A stretch of 64,000 bases of DNA from Massilia rhizosphaerae (GTDB taxonomy: Bacteria > Pseudomonadota > Gammaproteobacteria > Burkholderiales > Burkholderiaceae_D), in the NCBI RefSeq assembly GCF_016093545.1, contig NZ_JADKYX010000005.1:1-64000 (forward strand), written 5' to 3'. The notes under the pieces are model-generated. The model ran no database searches. It saw nothing but the letters and a program-made list of their open reading frames with translations, and had not been told where the DNA came from. Below, in pieces: positions 17,976-25,578 of this stretch. Made by a program: the position numbers and the translations under genes. Position 1 is the first letter of the stretch; every line of letters starts with the position of its first letter.

Positions 17976-18950
17976 TCAGCCCCCCGTCTGCGACATGAAG
18001 CGGACGACTTTCTCCGGCTGGGCCGTGAAGTCGTGCCGGTGCGGCTTGAGCTCGATGGCGTGGCGGATCGCCGCTTCCAGCTCGGCGTCGCTGGCGCCGC
18101 CGCGCAGCAGTGGGCGGAACTCGAATTTCTCTTCCTGGCCCAGGCACAGGTACAGCGTGCCGTCCACGGCCAGGCGCACGCGGTTGCAGGTGGCGCAGAA
18201 ATGTTGCGACAGCGGCGTGATGAAGCCGATGTTGCCCCTGCCGTCGCGCGTGGCAAGATAGCGCGCGGGGCCGCCGCCCAGCTCCAGCGCCTGGGGCACG
18301 AGGTCGAATTTGTCGCGCAGGCGCGCCTGCACGTCGCCCAGGTCCAGGTAGGCCGTGTTGCGGCCGGTGGCGCCCATCGGCATCACCTCGATCAGGCGCA
18401 GCACGAAGCCGTGGCCGATGCAGAACTCGGCCATGCGCTCGATCTCGCCGTCGTTCACGCCGCGCATGGCGACCATATTGATCTTGATCGGATCGAACCC
18501 GGCGTCCTTGGCGGCCATGAGGCCGTCCAGGACCTGCGCGTGGCTGTCGCGGCCCGTGATGCTTTGCATGCAGGCGCGGTCCAGCGTGTCGAGGCTCACG
18601 TTGATGCGGGCGACGCCCGCGCGCTTGAGCGCGGCCGCGTGGCGCCGCAGTTGGGTGGCATTCGTCGACAGCGACAGGTCGGCGACGCCGGGGATCGCCG
18701 CGATGCGCCCCGCGAGGTCGGTCACGCGGCGGCGCAGCAGGGGTTCGCCCCCCGTCAGGCGGATGCGGCGCGTGCCGAGCCGGGCGAACACGCGCAGCAG
18801 GCGCTCGATCTCGTCGAAGGTGAGCCAGTCGGCCGGCTCCTCGAAGTCCCGGAAGCCCGTCGGCATGCAATACGTGCAACGCAGGTCGCAGCGGTCGGTC
18901 ACGGACAGGCGCAGGTATTCGATCGTTCGGCCGTAGCGGTCGCGCAGCAT
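17976..18950 (-). CDS. moaA: GTP 3',8-cyclase (molybdenum cofactor biosynthesis)
   Basis: MoaA is a radical-SAM enzyme that converts GTP to 3',8-cyclo-7,8-dihydro-GTP, the first step of molybdopterin synthesis needed by NarG. The product has the SAM-cluster motif CDLRCTYCMP near its N-terminus, TGGEPLLRR, and the C-terminal cluster CATCNRVRLAVDG followed by a third Cys in LYLCLGQEEKFE. Three in-frame ATGs exist. 18950 is chosen because GGAG stands six bases ahead and the protein then starts MLRDRYGRTIEYLRLSVTDRC as in the family (324 aa); 18971 is the longest alternative. The usual GG tail is present (MSQTGG). It is the first gene of moaA-narX-narL. Confidence 0.94.
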   Translation of the reverse strand: MLRDRYGRTIEYLRLSVTDRCDLRCTYCMPTGFRDFEEPADWLTFDEIERLLRVFARLGTRRIRLTGGEPLLRRRVTDLAGRIAAIPGVADLSLSTNATQLRRHAAALKRAGVARINVSLDTLDRACMQSITGRDSHAQVLDGLMAAKDAGFDPIKINMVAMRGVNDGEIERMAEFCIGHGFVLRLIEVMPMGATGRNTAYLDLGDVQARLRDKFDLVPQALELGGGPARYLATRDGRGNIGFITPLSQHFCATCNRVRLAVDGTLYLCLGQEEKFEFRPLLRGGASDAELEAAIRHAIELKPHRHDFTAQPEKVVRFMSQTGG

Positions 18951-18996
18951 GCGGTTCTCCATTCGGTGCATCGGGTGCCATTGGTAGTCGGCTTCG

Positions 18997-19068
18997 ATTG
19001 TAGGGGGCGGGAGCCGCGCTGACAGTCGGCACGACGGAGGACGGCGACTAGTTCTTTCGGACTATGCC
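18997..19068 (-). promoter_or_regulatory. moaA promoter with 46-bp conserved activator element
   Basis: A minus-10 TACAAT reads on the minus strand at 19002-18997. Twenty bases upstream is the element 19023-19068, which matches 38 of 46 positions in 25474-25519, also 20 bases upstream of a TACAAT. It contains the 16-mer TAGTTCTTTCGGACTA (19049-19064), an inverted repeat of TAGT with NarL 7-2-7 length. There is no good minus-35 hexamer, which fits an activator-dependent promoter. NarL as the activator is inference. Confidence 0.6.
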
Positions 19069-19253
19069 TGGCGCCGCATCAGCGCGTCGATGCCGGCCAC
19101 GGTGCCCGCCATGGCCAGCGCCGCGACGGCCGCGCCGGCCCACGTGGCGAGCCGGTCGCCGGCCGCCCATTCCTGCCAGGCCAGGACGGCGGGCATGAGG
19201 GCCATCGGGGCCGTCATCGCGGCCGCCAGCCAGGCGTGGCGGGTGTCAGCCAC
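19062..19253 (-). CDS. Small membrane protein
   Basis: A 63-aa hydrophobic protein with two predicted membrane helices (AAMTAPMALMPAVLAWQEW and WAGAAVAALAMAGTVAGI) and a basic tail (ALMRRQA). No family is recognised. Its ATG overlaps the end of the upstream HMA-like gene by eight bases, so the two are probably translated together. It overlaps the upstream edge of the conserved moaA promoter element. The position between moaA and nrdJ places it in the anaerobic island; function unknown. Confidence 0.6.
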   Translation of the reverse strand: MADTRHAWLAAAMTAPMALMPAVLAWQEWAAGDRLATWAGAAVAALAMAGTVAGIDALMRRQA

Positions 19254-19494
19254 CGCAGCACCCGCCGCAGCAGCCGCCGGCGCGCTCGCCGCGCGCCTCG
19301 GCGTAGCCGGCGCCCGCCAGCGCGGCCGTGATGGCTTCGGTCGACGTGGCGTCCTCGTCGAACTCCACGTGCATCTGGCGGCCGCCCGGCGCGAGGTCGA
19401 CGCCGCGCACGCCGGGCAGCGCGCACAGGGCGCCGGTGAGACGTTCGATGTCGCCGAAGGCGAGGGGGGCCGAGAACTGGAAATCGTGTTGCAT
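19246..19494 (-). CDS. HMA-like small protein with C-terminal double-Cys tail
   Basis: An 82-aa protein with a ferredoxin-like pattern of a heavy-metal-associated domain (FQFSAPLAFGDIERLTGALCALPGV, then QMHVEFDEDATSTEAITAALAGAGY) but without the usual CxxC loop. Instead the C-terminus ends GGCCGGCCGG, two Cys pairs that could bind a metal or thiol ligand. The ATG at 19494 has AAAGGAACACC ahead; an upstream in-frame ATG at 19518 lacks one. An FNR-type box is centred about 71 bp before the start. A metal-handling role is inferred only. Confidence 0.65.
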   Translation of the reverse strand: MQHDFQFSAPLAFGDIERLTGALCALPGVRGVDLAPGGRQMHVEFDEDATSTEAITAALAGAGYAEARGERAGGCCGGCCGG

Positions 19495-19558
19495 GGTGTT
19501 CCTTTCGCGATATGTCATTGAGGTGCCGTCAGACTAGGCCCTGGCGGCACCGCTGTCC

Positions 19559-19572
19559 TTGAACCGGTTTCA
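19559..19572 (-). promoter_or_regulatory. FNR-type box ahead of HMA-like gene
   Basis: TTGAACCGGTTTCA has the FNR layout TTGAN-N4-NTCAA (TTGAA-CCGG-TTTCA). It is centred about 71 bp from the start at 19494 and begins 13 bp after the nrdJ stop. Two closely similar boxes occur before nrdJ and ubiU. The regulator could be FNR or the Crp/Fnr protein encoded at 25579. Confidence 0.6.
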
Positions 19573-19584
19573 GGTTTTACGACG

Positions 19585-22047
19585 TCACGCGCAGCCGCCC
19601 AGGTAGTGGCATGCCGTGCAGCGCGTGCAGCCGTCCACCTTGTGCAGCGCGCGCGCCCCGCATTCCGGGCATTTGGCGCCGGTTGCCTCGGCCGTACCCG
19701 CGGGCGCCGCCGCGCCGGCGGGTACGGCGTGCACCGTGGCGCGCTGCGCGAGCAGCCGGTCCAGCCGCTCGGCGCTCACCTGGCCGCCGTATGGTTCCAG
19801 GAAGCCGCGCCGGATGAGCATCTGCTGCAGCATGAAGGCGATCGCCGCCACTTCCGAATCGTGGTACATCGGCACCTGTACACCGTCCGCCCGCGTCAGG
19901 TGGCCGCAGCGCACGGGACCTTTTTCCCACACGACGGCGCGCATGTCCGCCAGCGCCTTCGCGATCGAGCCGCCGGCGCGGGCGGCCAGCGACAGCAGGC
20001 GCATCGTCGACGTGATCCACTGGTGGCCTTCGCTGCGCTGGTTCGCGGGCATGAAGAATTCGAACGGCCGCTCGATCGCCAGGTCGCGCCCGCCCAGCCG
20101 CCCTTCGACGCGCATGAAGCTGATCGTCAGGTAGACCGTCTTCTTGCCTTCCTGCGTCGTGTATTCGACTTTCGACGTGACGGACTCCAGTTCGCCCGGC
20201 GGCCGGCTTTCGAAGCGCCGGCACAGCGGATCCACGTCGCCCGGTTCCGCCGGCGCGGCGGCGGCCGGCGGCGGCGCGATGCTCAGGACGCTGCCGGTGA
20301 CGTCGTTCGGCCGGTACGTCGCCAGCCCCTTGAGGCCCGCGCGCCACGCTTCCGTGTACAAGTCGCGGAAGTCGTCGAACGGGTAGTCGGCCGGGACGTT
20401 GACCGTCTTCGAGATGGCGCTGTCGACGTACGGCTGCACGGCCGCCATCATGCGCAAGTGGTCCTGCGCGCTCATCTCCAGCGCCGTGACGAATTGCGGG
20501 GGCAGCGCCGAGTCGTCGGACACGTCGTTGCCCAGGTGGCGGTACAGGCGCCAGGCGTGGTCGGCCACCTCGTACACGCGCATGCTGTCGTCCGGCATGC
20601 GTTTCTTGCGCTGGTAGACCCAGGAAAACGCGGGTTCGATGCCGTTCGACGCGTTGTCGGCGAACGCCAGCGCGATGGTGCCGGTCGGCGCGATCGACAG
20701 CAGGTGCGAGTTGCGGATGCCGTGGCGGGCGATGCGCTCGCGCAGGTCGTCCGGCAGGCGCTGCGCGAACGCGCCGTCCAGGTATTGCTCGGGGTCGAAC
20801 AGGGGGAACGGCCCCTTTTCGCGGGCCAGTTCCACCGACGCGCCGTACGCGGCGTCGCGCAGTTCGCGCGCCACCTCGGCCGCGAAGGCGCGTCCGTCGT
20901 CGGCGTCGTAGCGCAGCCCCAGCATGACGAGCGCGCTGCCCAGGCCGAGGAAGCCGAGGCCGACGCGGCGCTTGTTGCGGCCTTCCTCCGCCTGCTGCGG
21001 CAGGGGCCACTCGGTGGCGTCCAGCGCCAGGTCGAGCATGCGCACGGCGACGGCCGCCACTTCGCGCAGGGTGTCGAAGTCGAAGCGCGCCTGCGCCGTG
21101 AAGGGCTGGCGCACGAAGCGGGTGAGGTTCAGCGAGCCGAGATCGCAGCAGCCGTAGGGCGGCAACGGCTGTTCGCCGCACGGATTGGTGGCGGACAGGG
21201 TCTCGGCGTAGTACAGATTGTTCTCGCCGTTGATGCGGTCGAGGAACAGCACGCCCGGCTCCGCGTGGTCGTAGGTCGAGCGGATCACGCGGTCCCACAG
21301 GTCGCGCGCCCGCACCGTGCGGTACACCCAGCGGCCGTCCGGACGCAGGCGGATGGGTTCCGCCGGCTCGGCGGCGTGCGTGAGCTCGAACTCGCCGTCG
21401 TCCAGCACGGCGCGCATGAAGGCGTCGGTGACGCCGACGGACAGGTTGAAATTGCTGAACGCGCCGCCGTCCTTGGCGGCGATGAAGGTCTCGATGTCGG
21501 GATGGTCGATGCGCAGCACGCCCATCTGGGCGCCGCGCCGCGCGCCGGCCGATTCGACGGTGCGGCACGACGCGTCGAACACCGCCATGTACGACACCGG
21601 ACCGGACGCGCGCGACTGCGTGCCTTTCACGAGGCTGCCGGCGGGGCGGATCGCGGAAAAGTCGTAGCCGACGCCGCCGCCGCGGCGCATCGTCTCCGCG
21701 CTTTCCGCGATGGCGTCGTAGATGCCGGGCGTGCCGGCGGCGCGGCCGCTGATGGCGTCGCCGACGGGCTGCACGAAGCAGTTCATCAAGGTGGCCTTGA
21801 GGCCGACGCCGGCGGCCGAGTTGATGCGGCCGGCCGGCACGAAGCCGTGGTCCTGGGCCCACAGGAACAGCTGTTCCATCTCCAGGCGCAGCGGCTCGGC
21901 TTCGTGGGCGGCGAGCGCGCGCGCCACGCGCGCGCGCACCTGCGCGACCGTCGTCTCGTCGCCCTTGGCGTATTTTTCGCGCAGTACATCGGCCGACACG
22001 TCCTGCGTCGGCATGGCGTTGGCAAACAGGGAATCGCTGGCGTTCAT
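19585..22047 (-). CDS. nrdJ: Adenosylcobalamin-dependent ribonucleotide reductase (class II)
   Basis: A class II reductase that makes deoxyribonucleotides using a coenzyme-B12 radical, so it works with or without oxygen. The 820-aa product shows [14 protein letters not shown] near residue 88, [13 protein letters not shown], and [10 protein letters not shown]. The catalytic cysteine region is [23 protein letters not shown] near residue 285, and [16 protein letters not shown] is the phosphate-binding segment. The C-terminus has a zinc-ribbon-like [21 protein letters not shown] 22047 follows CGAGGACGAA. An FNR-type box 62 bp upstream and the neighbouring ubiUVT genes fit an anaerobic supply role. 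Cobalamin genes are not in the window. Confidence 0.94.
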   Translation of the reverse strand: MNASDSLFANAMPTQDVSADVLREKYAKGDETTVAQVRARVARALAAHEAEPLRLEMEQLFLWAQDHGFVPAGRINSAAGVGLKATLMNCFVQPVGDAISGRAAGTPGIYDAIAESAETMRRGGGVGYDFSAIRPAGSLVKGTQSRASGPVSYMAVFDASCRTVESAGARRGAQMGVLRIDHPDIETFIAAKDGGAFSNFNLSVGVTDAFMRAVLDDGEFELTHAAEPAEPIRLRPDGRWVYRTVRARDLWDRVIRSTYDHAEPGVLFLDRINGENNLYYAETLSATNPCGEQPLPPYGCCDLGSLNLTRFVRQPFTAQARFDFDTLREVAAVAVRMLDLALDATEWPLPQQAEEGRNKRRVGLGFLGLGSALVMLGLRYDADDGRAFAAEVARELRDAAYGASVELAREKGPFPLFDPEQYLDGAFAQRLPDDLRERIARHGIRNSHLLSIAPTGTIALAFADNASNGIEPAFSWVYQRKKRMPDDSMRVYEVADHAWRLYRHLGNDVSDDSALPPQFVTALEMSAQDHLRMMAAVQPYVDSAISKTVNVPADYPFDDFRDLYTEAWRAGLKGLATYRPNDVTGSVLSIAPPPAAAAPAEPGDVDPLCRRFESRPPGELESVTSKVEYTTQEGKKTVYLTISFMRVEGRLGGRDLAIERPFEFFMPANQRSEGHQWITSTMRLLSLAARAGGSIAKALADMRAVVWEKGPVRCGHLTRADGVQVPMYHDSEVAAIAFMLQQMLIRRGFLEPYGGQVSAERLDRLLAQRATVHAVPAGAAAPAGTAEATGAKCPECGARALHKVDGCTRCTACHYLGGCA

Positions 22048-22056
22048 TTCGTCCTC

Positions 22057-22083
22057 GGGGATAGTCGGACGCCCACTATCCCC
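22057..22083 (-). promoter_or_regulatory. Perfect 9-bp inverted repeat in nrdJ leader
   Basis: GGGGATAGT-N9-ACTATCCCC, a perfect nine-base stem, lies 10 bp before the nrdJ ATG and close to its ribosome site. It could be a protein operator (the ATAGT halves resemble the TAGT halves of the island's 16-mers) or an mRNA hairpin affecting nrdJ translation. A plain terminator for the upstream gene is less likely, since there is no T-run. Confidence 0.45.
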
Positions 22084-22102
22084 GGAACACGCCGCGCGCG
22101 CC

Positions 22103-22116
22103 TTAAACTGGTTGAA
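22103..22116 (-). promoter_or_regulatory. FNR-type box ahead of nrdJ
   Basis: TTAAACTGGTTGAA (TTAAA-CTGG-TTGAA), centred about 62 bp from the nrdJ start and overlapping the stop codon of the upstream gene. Nearly the same sequence and the same distance are seen before ubiU. Confidence 0.6.
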
Positions 22117-22501
22117 GCAAAACGCGTTCGGCGGCCAGCGCCTCCACGTCCCACGCCACCTCGTTCGTGATGCCCGCCGCCTCGAACTGGTCGAACTGGG
22201 CGTGGTAGCGTTTGCGCACGCCGTGGTCGGCCAGCTGCCAGTGCAGGTCCGCCTTCACGCCGTGGCGCGCGAGGCAGCTGCGGGCGCATTCGAGCGGACA
22301 GCCGTCGATGACGACCACGGGGCGGCCGGACTTGGCAAGCTTGACGAGCGAGGGCACGTCGCCCCCCACGCCGGCGATGCACGACATTTCGGCGACGTCG
22401 CGCCGGTCCAGCTCGAGCGCGATGTGGTTGGCCATCTGTGCCGCGCTCGAACAGCCGGAACAGGAATACACGAGGGGGAATGCGTTTCGGTCCTTGCCCA
22501 T
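22103..22501 (-). CDS. DGC-type putative zinc-binding protein
   Basis: A 132-aa cysteine-rich protein matching the putative zinc-binding (DGC) family. Visible are [17 protein letters not shown] at the N-terminus, [11 protein letters not shown] near residue 40, and the family core [19 protein letters not shown] near residue 65, giving about six Cys in three groups. Members often lie beside anaerobic respiration and redox genes; the biochemical role is not established. It follows ubiT by 13 bp with a strong GAAAGGAGG site, so it is the last gene of ubiU-ubiV-ubiT. Its end carries the FNR-type box for nrdJ. Confidence 0.8.
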   Translation of the reverse strand: MGKDRNAFPLVYSCSGCSSAAQMANHIALELDRRDVAEMSCIAGVGGDVPSLVKLAKSGRPVVVIDGCPLECARSCLARHGVKADLHWQLADHGVRKRYHAQFDQFEAAGITNEVAWDVEALAAERVLLQPV

Positions 22502-22514
22502 GACGGGCCTCCTT

Positions 22515-23009
22515 TCAACAGGCGCCGCGGCCGGCGTCGCGGCGGCGCGGTCGCAGCAGTGAGAACAGCGCGGAGGGCGCCAGGCGCTGCGGGTCGAGCA
22601 GCGCGCCGTCGATGGCGTCCAGCGTATTCTTGATGAGCAGCCCCAGTTCGGTGTCGCCTTCCATGACGAGGCGGCGGCTGAAGAACAGGGTGTCGGGGTC
22701 TTCCTGGCGCGTGGCCAGCAATCGCAGGTCGTGCAGCGTCGCGGCGATCACGAGTTCCGGCGCGCCCGCACCGTGCACGGGCGCGAACCCGCGGCCGCGC
22801 CAGGCGACGTCGAACGAGACGCCGGCGTCGAGCACGGACAGGCGCACGCGCCGGCCTTCCAGCGCGCGGCGCGCGTCCGCGTCCAGGTGCGCGGGCAGCA
22901 CGGCGTTCAGGGCCGTCGTGAACAGCCAGGCGCCGGGCCGGCGCGGCAAGCGCGACAGAATGTGCCGGACCGGGGGCGGCAGCAGGCGGGTGGCGGTGCG
23001 CGGCGTCAT
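22515..23009 (-). CDS. ubiT: O2-independent ubiquinone accessory factor (SCP2 lipid-binding)
   Basis: UbiT is an SCP2-domain protein that binds ubiquinone-pathway lipids and is needed for oxygen-independent ubiquinone synthesis together with UbiU and UbiV. The 164-aa product has the SCP2-like region with LSVLDAGVSFDVAW near residue 55 and the tail LVMEGDTELGLLIKNTLDAID, which is characteristic of UbiT/YhbT. The ATG at 23009 overlaps the ubiV stop (ATGA), which selects this start over the longer open frame. It provides the quinone that NarI and NorB use when oxygen is absent. Confidence 0.9.
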   Translation of the reverse strand: MTPRTATRLLPPPVRHILSRLPRRPGAWLFTTALNAVLPAHLDADARRALEGRRVRLSVLDAGVSFDVAWRGRGFAPVHGAGAPELVIAATLHDLRLLATRQEDPDTLFFSRRLVMEGDTELGLLIKNTLDAIDGALLDPQRLAPSALFSLLRPRRRDAGRGAC

Positions 23010-23914
23010 GCGGCCTCCATGGCCGGGACGGCGGTGACGTCTTCCAGGCCCGGCCGGCCGTGCCAGAAGCCGTTGCACGGTGCGCCCGGCATCAGGTCGG
23101 CCATGCGCGCGCGCACGTCGCCGGCGGGCAGGGTGCCGGCCAGCACCGCGCGGACGATGCCGACGATCTCCGCCATGCCCGCCGATTGCGGGCTCAGACG
23201 GACGACGTCGACGCCCAGCGCGCCCATGGCGGGCAGCGCGTCGACGAGGTTGTAGACCTTGGCCGACTGGGTCTGGATGCCGTTCAGGACGAGGAACGGC
23301 CGGCCTTCCTGCGTCTTCAGCACCAGGCCGTCGGGATGTTCCAGGCAGCTGAAGCGGCAATCGTCCTTGGGCAGGTTGTGGCGGCGCGCCGTGAAGCAGC
23401 GCGCGGAAAAGGCGAGCGGCAGGCGGCCGTAGGCGAAGACTTCGGTCGCGAGGCCGGCCGGGCGTTCGGCGGTCATGGCCGCGAGGCCGGCGGCGGACAT
23501 CTCGAGCGGCGCGACCCAGCGCGTGGCGCCGGCCCGCGCGAGGATCGCGAGCGTCGCCGCGTTGTAGACGTTCAGGTGCGGTCCGGCGACGAACGGGCGG
23601 CCGTCGACGTGGTGGACGGCGCCCATGTCGTTGGCTTCGACGAGCCAGCGGTCGTTGCCGGCGATGCGGCGCAGCACGTTCAGGTCCGAGCCGGACTCGA
23701 TCAGCACCTGGGTCGACAGCACGACTTCCTTGCCGGCTTCGGCCAGCCGGTCGGCCAGCGCGAGCCAGTCGGACAGGCGCAGCTCGTGGCGGCGCGAGCA
23801 CACGGTCTCGCCGAGGTAGACGATGTCGACGGGCGCGGCGGCCATCGCCTCGTAGAACGCGAGCACGGTGGCGCGCGGCCAGTAGTATTGCAGGGGGCCG
23901 AGGGCGATCTTCAT
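23006..23914 (-). CDS. ubiV: O2-independent ubiquinone hydroxylation protein UbiV (U32 family)
   Basis: UbiV belongs to the peptidase-U32 family. It forms a complex with UbiU carrying [4Fe-4S] clusters and helps hydroxylate the ubiquinone ring without oxygen, using prephenate as the oxygen donor in the known system. The 302-aa product begins MKIALGPLQYYWPRATV like E. coli YhbV and shows YLGETVCSRRHELR, ARCFTARRHNLPKDDCRFSC and PCNGFWHGRPGLE, which supply the conserved cysteines. A longer start at 23938 would overlap the ubiU stop as ATGA and is a real alternative. It precedes ubiT with a 4-bp overlap. Confidence 0.93.
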   Translation of the reverse strand: MKIALGPLQYYWPRATVLAFYEAMAAAPVDIVYLGETVCSRRHELRLSDWLALADRLAEAGKEVVLSTQVLIESGSDLNVLRRIAGNDRWLVEANDMGAVHHVDGRPFVAGPHLNVYNAATLAILARAGATRWVAPLEMSAAGLAAMTAERPAGLATEVFAYGRLPLAFSARCFTARRHNLPKDDCRFSCLEHPDGLVLKTQEGRPFLVLNGIQTQSAKVYNLVDALPAMGALGVDVVRLSPQSAGMAEIVGIVRAVLAGTLPAGDVRARMADLMPGAPCNGFWHGRPGLEDVTAVPAMEAA

Positions 23915-23934
23915 GGCGGTCTTTCGTTGCGGGT

Positions 23935-24945
23935 TCATTTCCAGGGACGGTGGTAGGCGCCGAGCGTGTGCTGGCAGCCCTCGGCCACGTTGTCGAGCGC
24001 CGCCATCCAGTCGCGCCGGACGGCGTAGCGCTGGTCTTCGGCCAGGCAGGCGTCGATGGCGGCGCGCCACACCCGCGTCACCTGGGCGACGTAGGCTGGA
24101 CTGCGCTGGCGGCCCTCGATCTTGATGGCGCGCGCGCCGGCTTGCGCCAGCTTGGGCAGGATCTCGAGCGTGTTCAGGCTCGCCGGTTCCTCAATCGCGT
24201 AATACGTTTCGCCGTCCACGTCGAAGCGGCCCTTGCACAGGGTGGGGTAGCCGGCCTGCTCGCCGTCGGCGTAGCGGTCGATGAGGACGTCGTACAGGCG
24301 CGCTTCCAGGGCGCGCGGCGTGCGCTGCCAGCGCACCGCCTTCGCCGGCGAGCACACGCCATGTGTATTGGGTGACTCGCCGGTGGCGTACGACGACAGC
24401 TGGCAGCGGCCCTCGGCCATCACGCACAGGCTGCCGAAGCCGAACACCTCGATCTCGACGGGTGTGTTGGCGATCACCTGTTCGACCTGGGCCAGCGACA
24501 GCACCCGCGGCAGCACGGCGCGCGCGATGCCGAAGTGGCGGTGGTAGAAGGCGATGGCGTCGATGTTGGTGGCCGAACCCTGTACCGACAGGTGCAGCCG
24601 CATCTGCGGGTGCACCCGCGCCGCATATTCCATCAGGCCGGGGTCGGCGAGGATGACGGCGTCGATGCCGTGCGTCGCGGCGCGGTCCAGCGCGCGCTGC
24701 CACAGGTCGCCGGCCCCGGGTTGCGGGTAGGTGTTCAGCGCGAGGAAGACCTGGCGGCCGCGCGCGTGGGCGTAGCGGATGCCTTCGGCGATGGCGTCTT
24801 CGGAGAAATTCAGGCCGGCGAAGTTGCGGGCGTTGGTGGCGTCGCGAAAGCCCAGGTAGACGCAGTCGGCGCCGTGGTCGACGGCCGCCTTGAGGGCCGG
24901 CAGGCTGCCGGCGGGACAAACGAGGTCGAGGGAGTGGGAGGTCAT
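23935..24945 (-). CDS. ubiU: O2-independent ubiquinone hydroxylation protein UbiU (U32 family)
   Basis: The partner of UbiV in the oxygen-independent ubiquinone pathway, assigned to the U32 peptidase family by fold but not a protease in this role. The 336-aa product begins LDLVCPAGSLPALKAAVDHGADCVYLGF, and contains NFAGLNFS and the cluster cysteines in GSLCVMAEGRCQLSSY, HGVCSPAKAV and TLCKGRF. The last third has IKIEGRQRSPAYV. It is the first gene of ubiU-ubiV-ubiT-DGC and has an FNR-type box centred about 62 bp upstream, which fits anaerobic induction. Confidence 0.94.
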   Translation of the reverse strand: MTSHSLDLVCPAGSLPALKAAVDHGADCVYLGFRDATNARNFAGLNFSEDAIAEGIRYAHARGRQVFLALNTYPQPGAGDLWQRALDRAATHGIDAVILADPGLMEYAARVHPQMRLHLSVQGSATNIDAIAFYHRHFGIARAVLPRVLSLAQVEQVIANTPVEIEVFGFGSLCVMAEGRCQLSSYATGESPNTHGVCSPAKAVRWQRTPRALEARLYDVLIDRYADGEQAGYPTLCKGRFDVDGETYYAIEEPASLNTLEILPKLAQAGARAIKIEGRQRSPAYVAQVTRVWRAAIDACLAEDQRYAVRRDWMAALDNVAEGCQHTLGAYHRPWK

Positions 24946-25000
24946 GGGAAGCGTGTGAGCGGTAACCCGATGAGGTTAGCGGCGGTGCGTGCGCGCCGCC

Positions 25001-25014
25001 TTAAACCGGTTCAA
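25001..25014 (-). promoter_or_regulatory. FNR-type box ahead of ubiU
   Basis: TTAAACCGGTTCAA, a near-perfect palindrome in the FNR layout, centred about 62 bp from the ubiU start and overlapping the stop codon of the upstream 134-aa gene. It is the most symmetrical of the three boxes in this island. Confidence 0.65.
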
Positions 25015-25415
25015 GCAAATCGCATGACGTCGCCTTGCGCGTCGAACGCGAGAAAGCGCTCGACCGCGCCGCGGTGCACGGCGTCGACCATCGTCCGCAA
25101 GGCCCGTTCGATGCCGGCCGGCTGCGGCGCGGCGCCATGTTCGCCCGCCAGCGCCGCGACGAACACCATGTCCCACGGCTGGCCCGTCGCGCGCGACTCC
25201 TGCGCGAGCGCGGCGAAGCCGGTGAGGTCGTCCGGCCCCTTGTCGACGCACATCACGGGCGCCAGCGCGCCGCCGCGGCCGTCGCGGAAGCGCTGCGCCT
25301 GGCCGGGCGTGTGCGTTTGCGGCAGTTCGGCCACGGCGAACACGAACAGCAGGCGCTGCGGCTCGGGCCGGGCGCGGGCGGCGGCGAGGAAATCGGCAAA
25401 ATCGGCGAGTTGCAT
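25011..25415 (-). CDS. Orphan 134-aa protein of the nitrate island
   Basis: A 134-aa soluble protein without signal peptide, membrane segment or recognised catalytic motif. It begins MQLADFADFLAAARARPEPQ, has a hydrophobic strand RLLFVFAVAELPQ near residue 20, a single Cys in APVMCVDKGPDDL, and ends AFDAQGDVMRFA. Homologues near denitrification genes sometimes carry a doubtful ribonucleotide-reductase name; nothing in the sequence supports that. Its promoter region shares a 46-bp element and TACAAT spacing with moaA, so it is probably nitrate-regulated. It is transcribed toward ubiU and away from the Crp/Fnr gene. Function unknown. Confidence 0.75.
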   Translation of the reverse strand: MQLADFADFLAAARARPEPQRLLFVFAVAELPQTHTPGQAQRFRDGRGGALAPVMCVDKGPDDLTGFAALAQESRATGQPWDMVFVAALAGEHGAAPQPAGIERALRTMVDAVHRGAVERFLAFDAQGDVMRFA

Positions 25416-25447
25416 GGGGTGTCCAGAGCGGAAAGGAAGATGAGATC

Positions 25448-25519
25448 ATTGTAGGAGCCCATTGCGCGCGCGGCAGTCGGCACGATGGAGGACCGCGCCT
25501 AGTCATTCCGGAGGATGCC
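25448..25519 (-). promoter_or_regulatory. Promoter of orphan gene with moaA-like 46-bp element
   Basis: TACAAT reads on the minus strand at 25453-25448, and 20 bases upstream lies 25474-25519, the twin of the moaA element (38 of 46 identical). The embedded 16-mer is TAGTCATTCCGGAGGA at 25500-25515. The start codon at 25415 lies 32 bp beyond the minus-10, similar to moaA. The element also sits 59 bp ahead of the divergent Crp/Fnr gene and could act on both. Confidence 0.6.
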
Positions 25520-25578
25520 GCGGGCGGCCCAACGTTGCGACAATGGTGGTATCCCGACATTTCGTCACTGGAGCGAGC

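Noticed and set aside
19606..22170. Long open frame on the plus strand opposite nrdJ
   Set aside because: Antisense shadow of nrdJ, low-complexity translation, no ribosome site or known domain.
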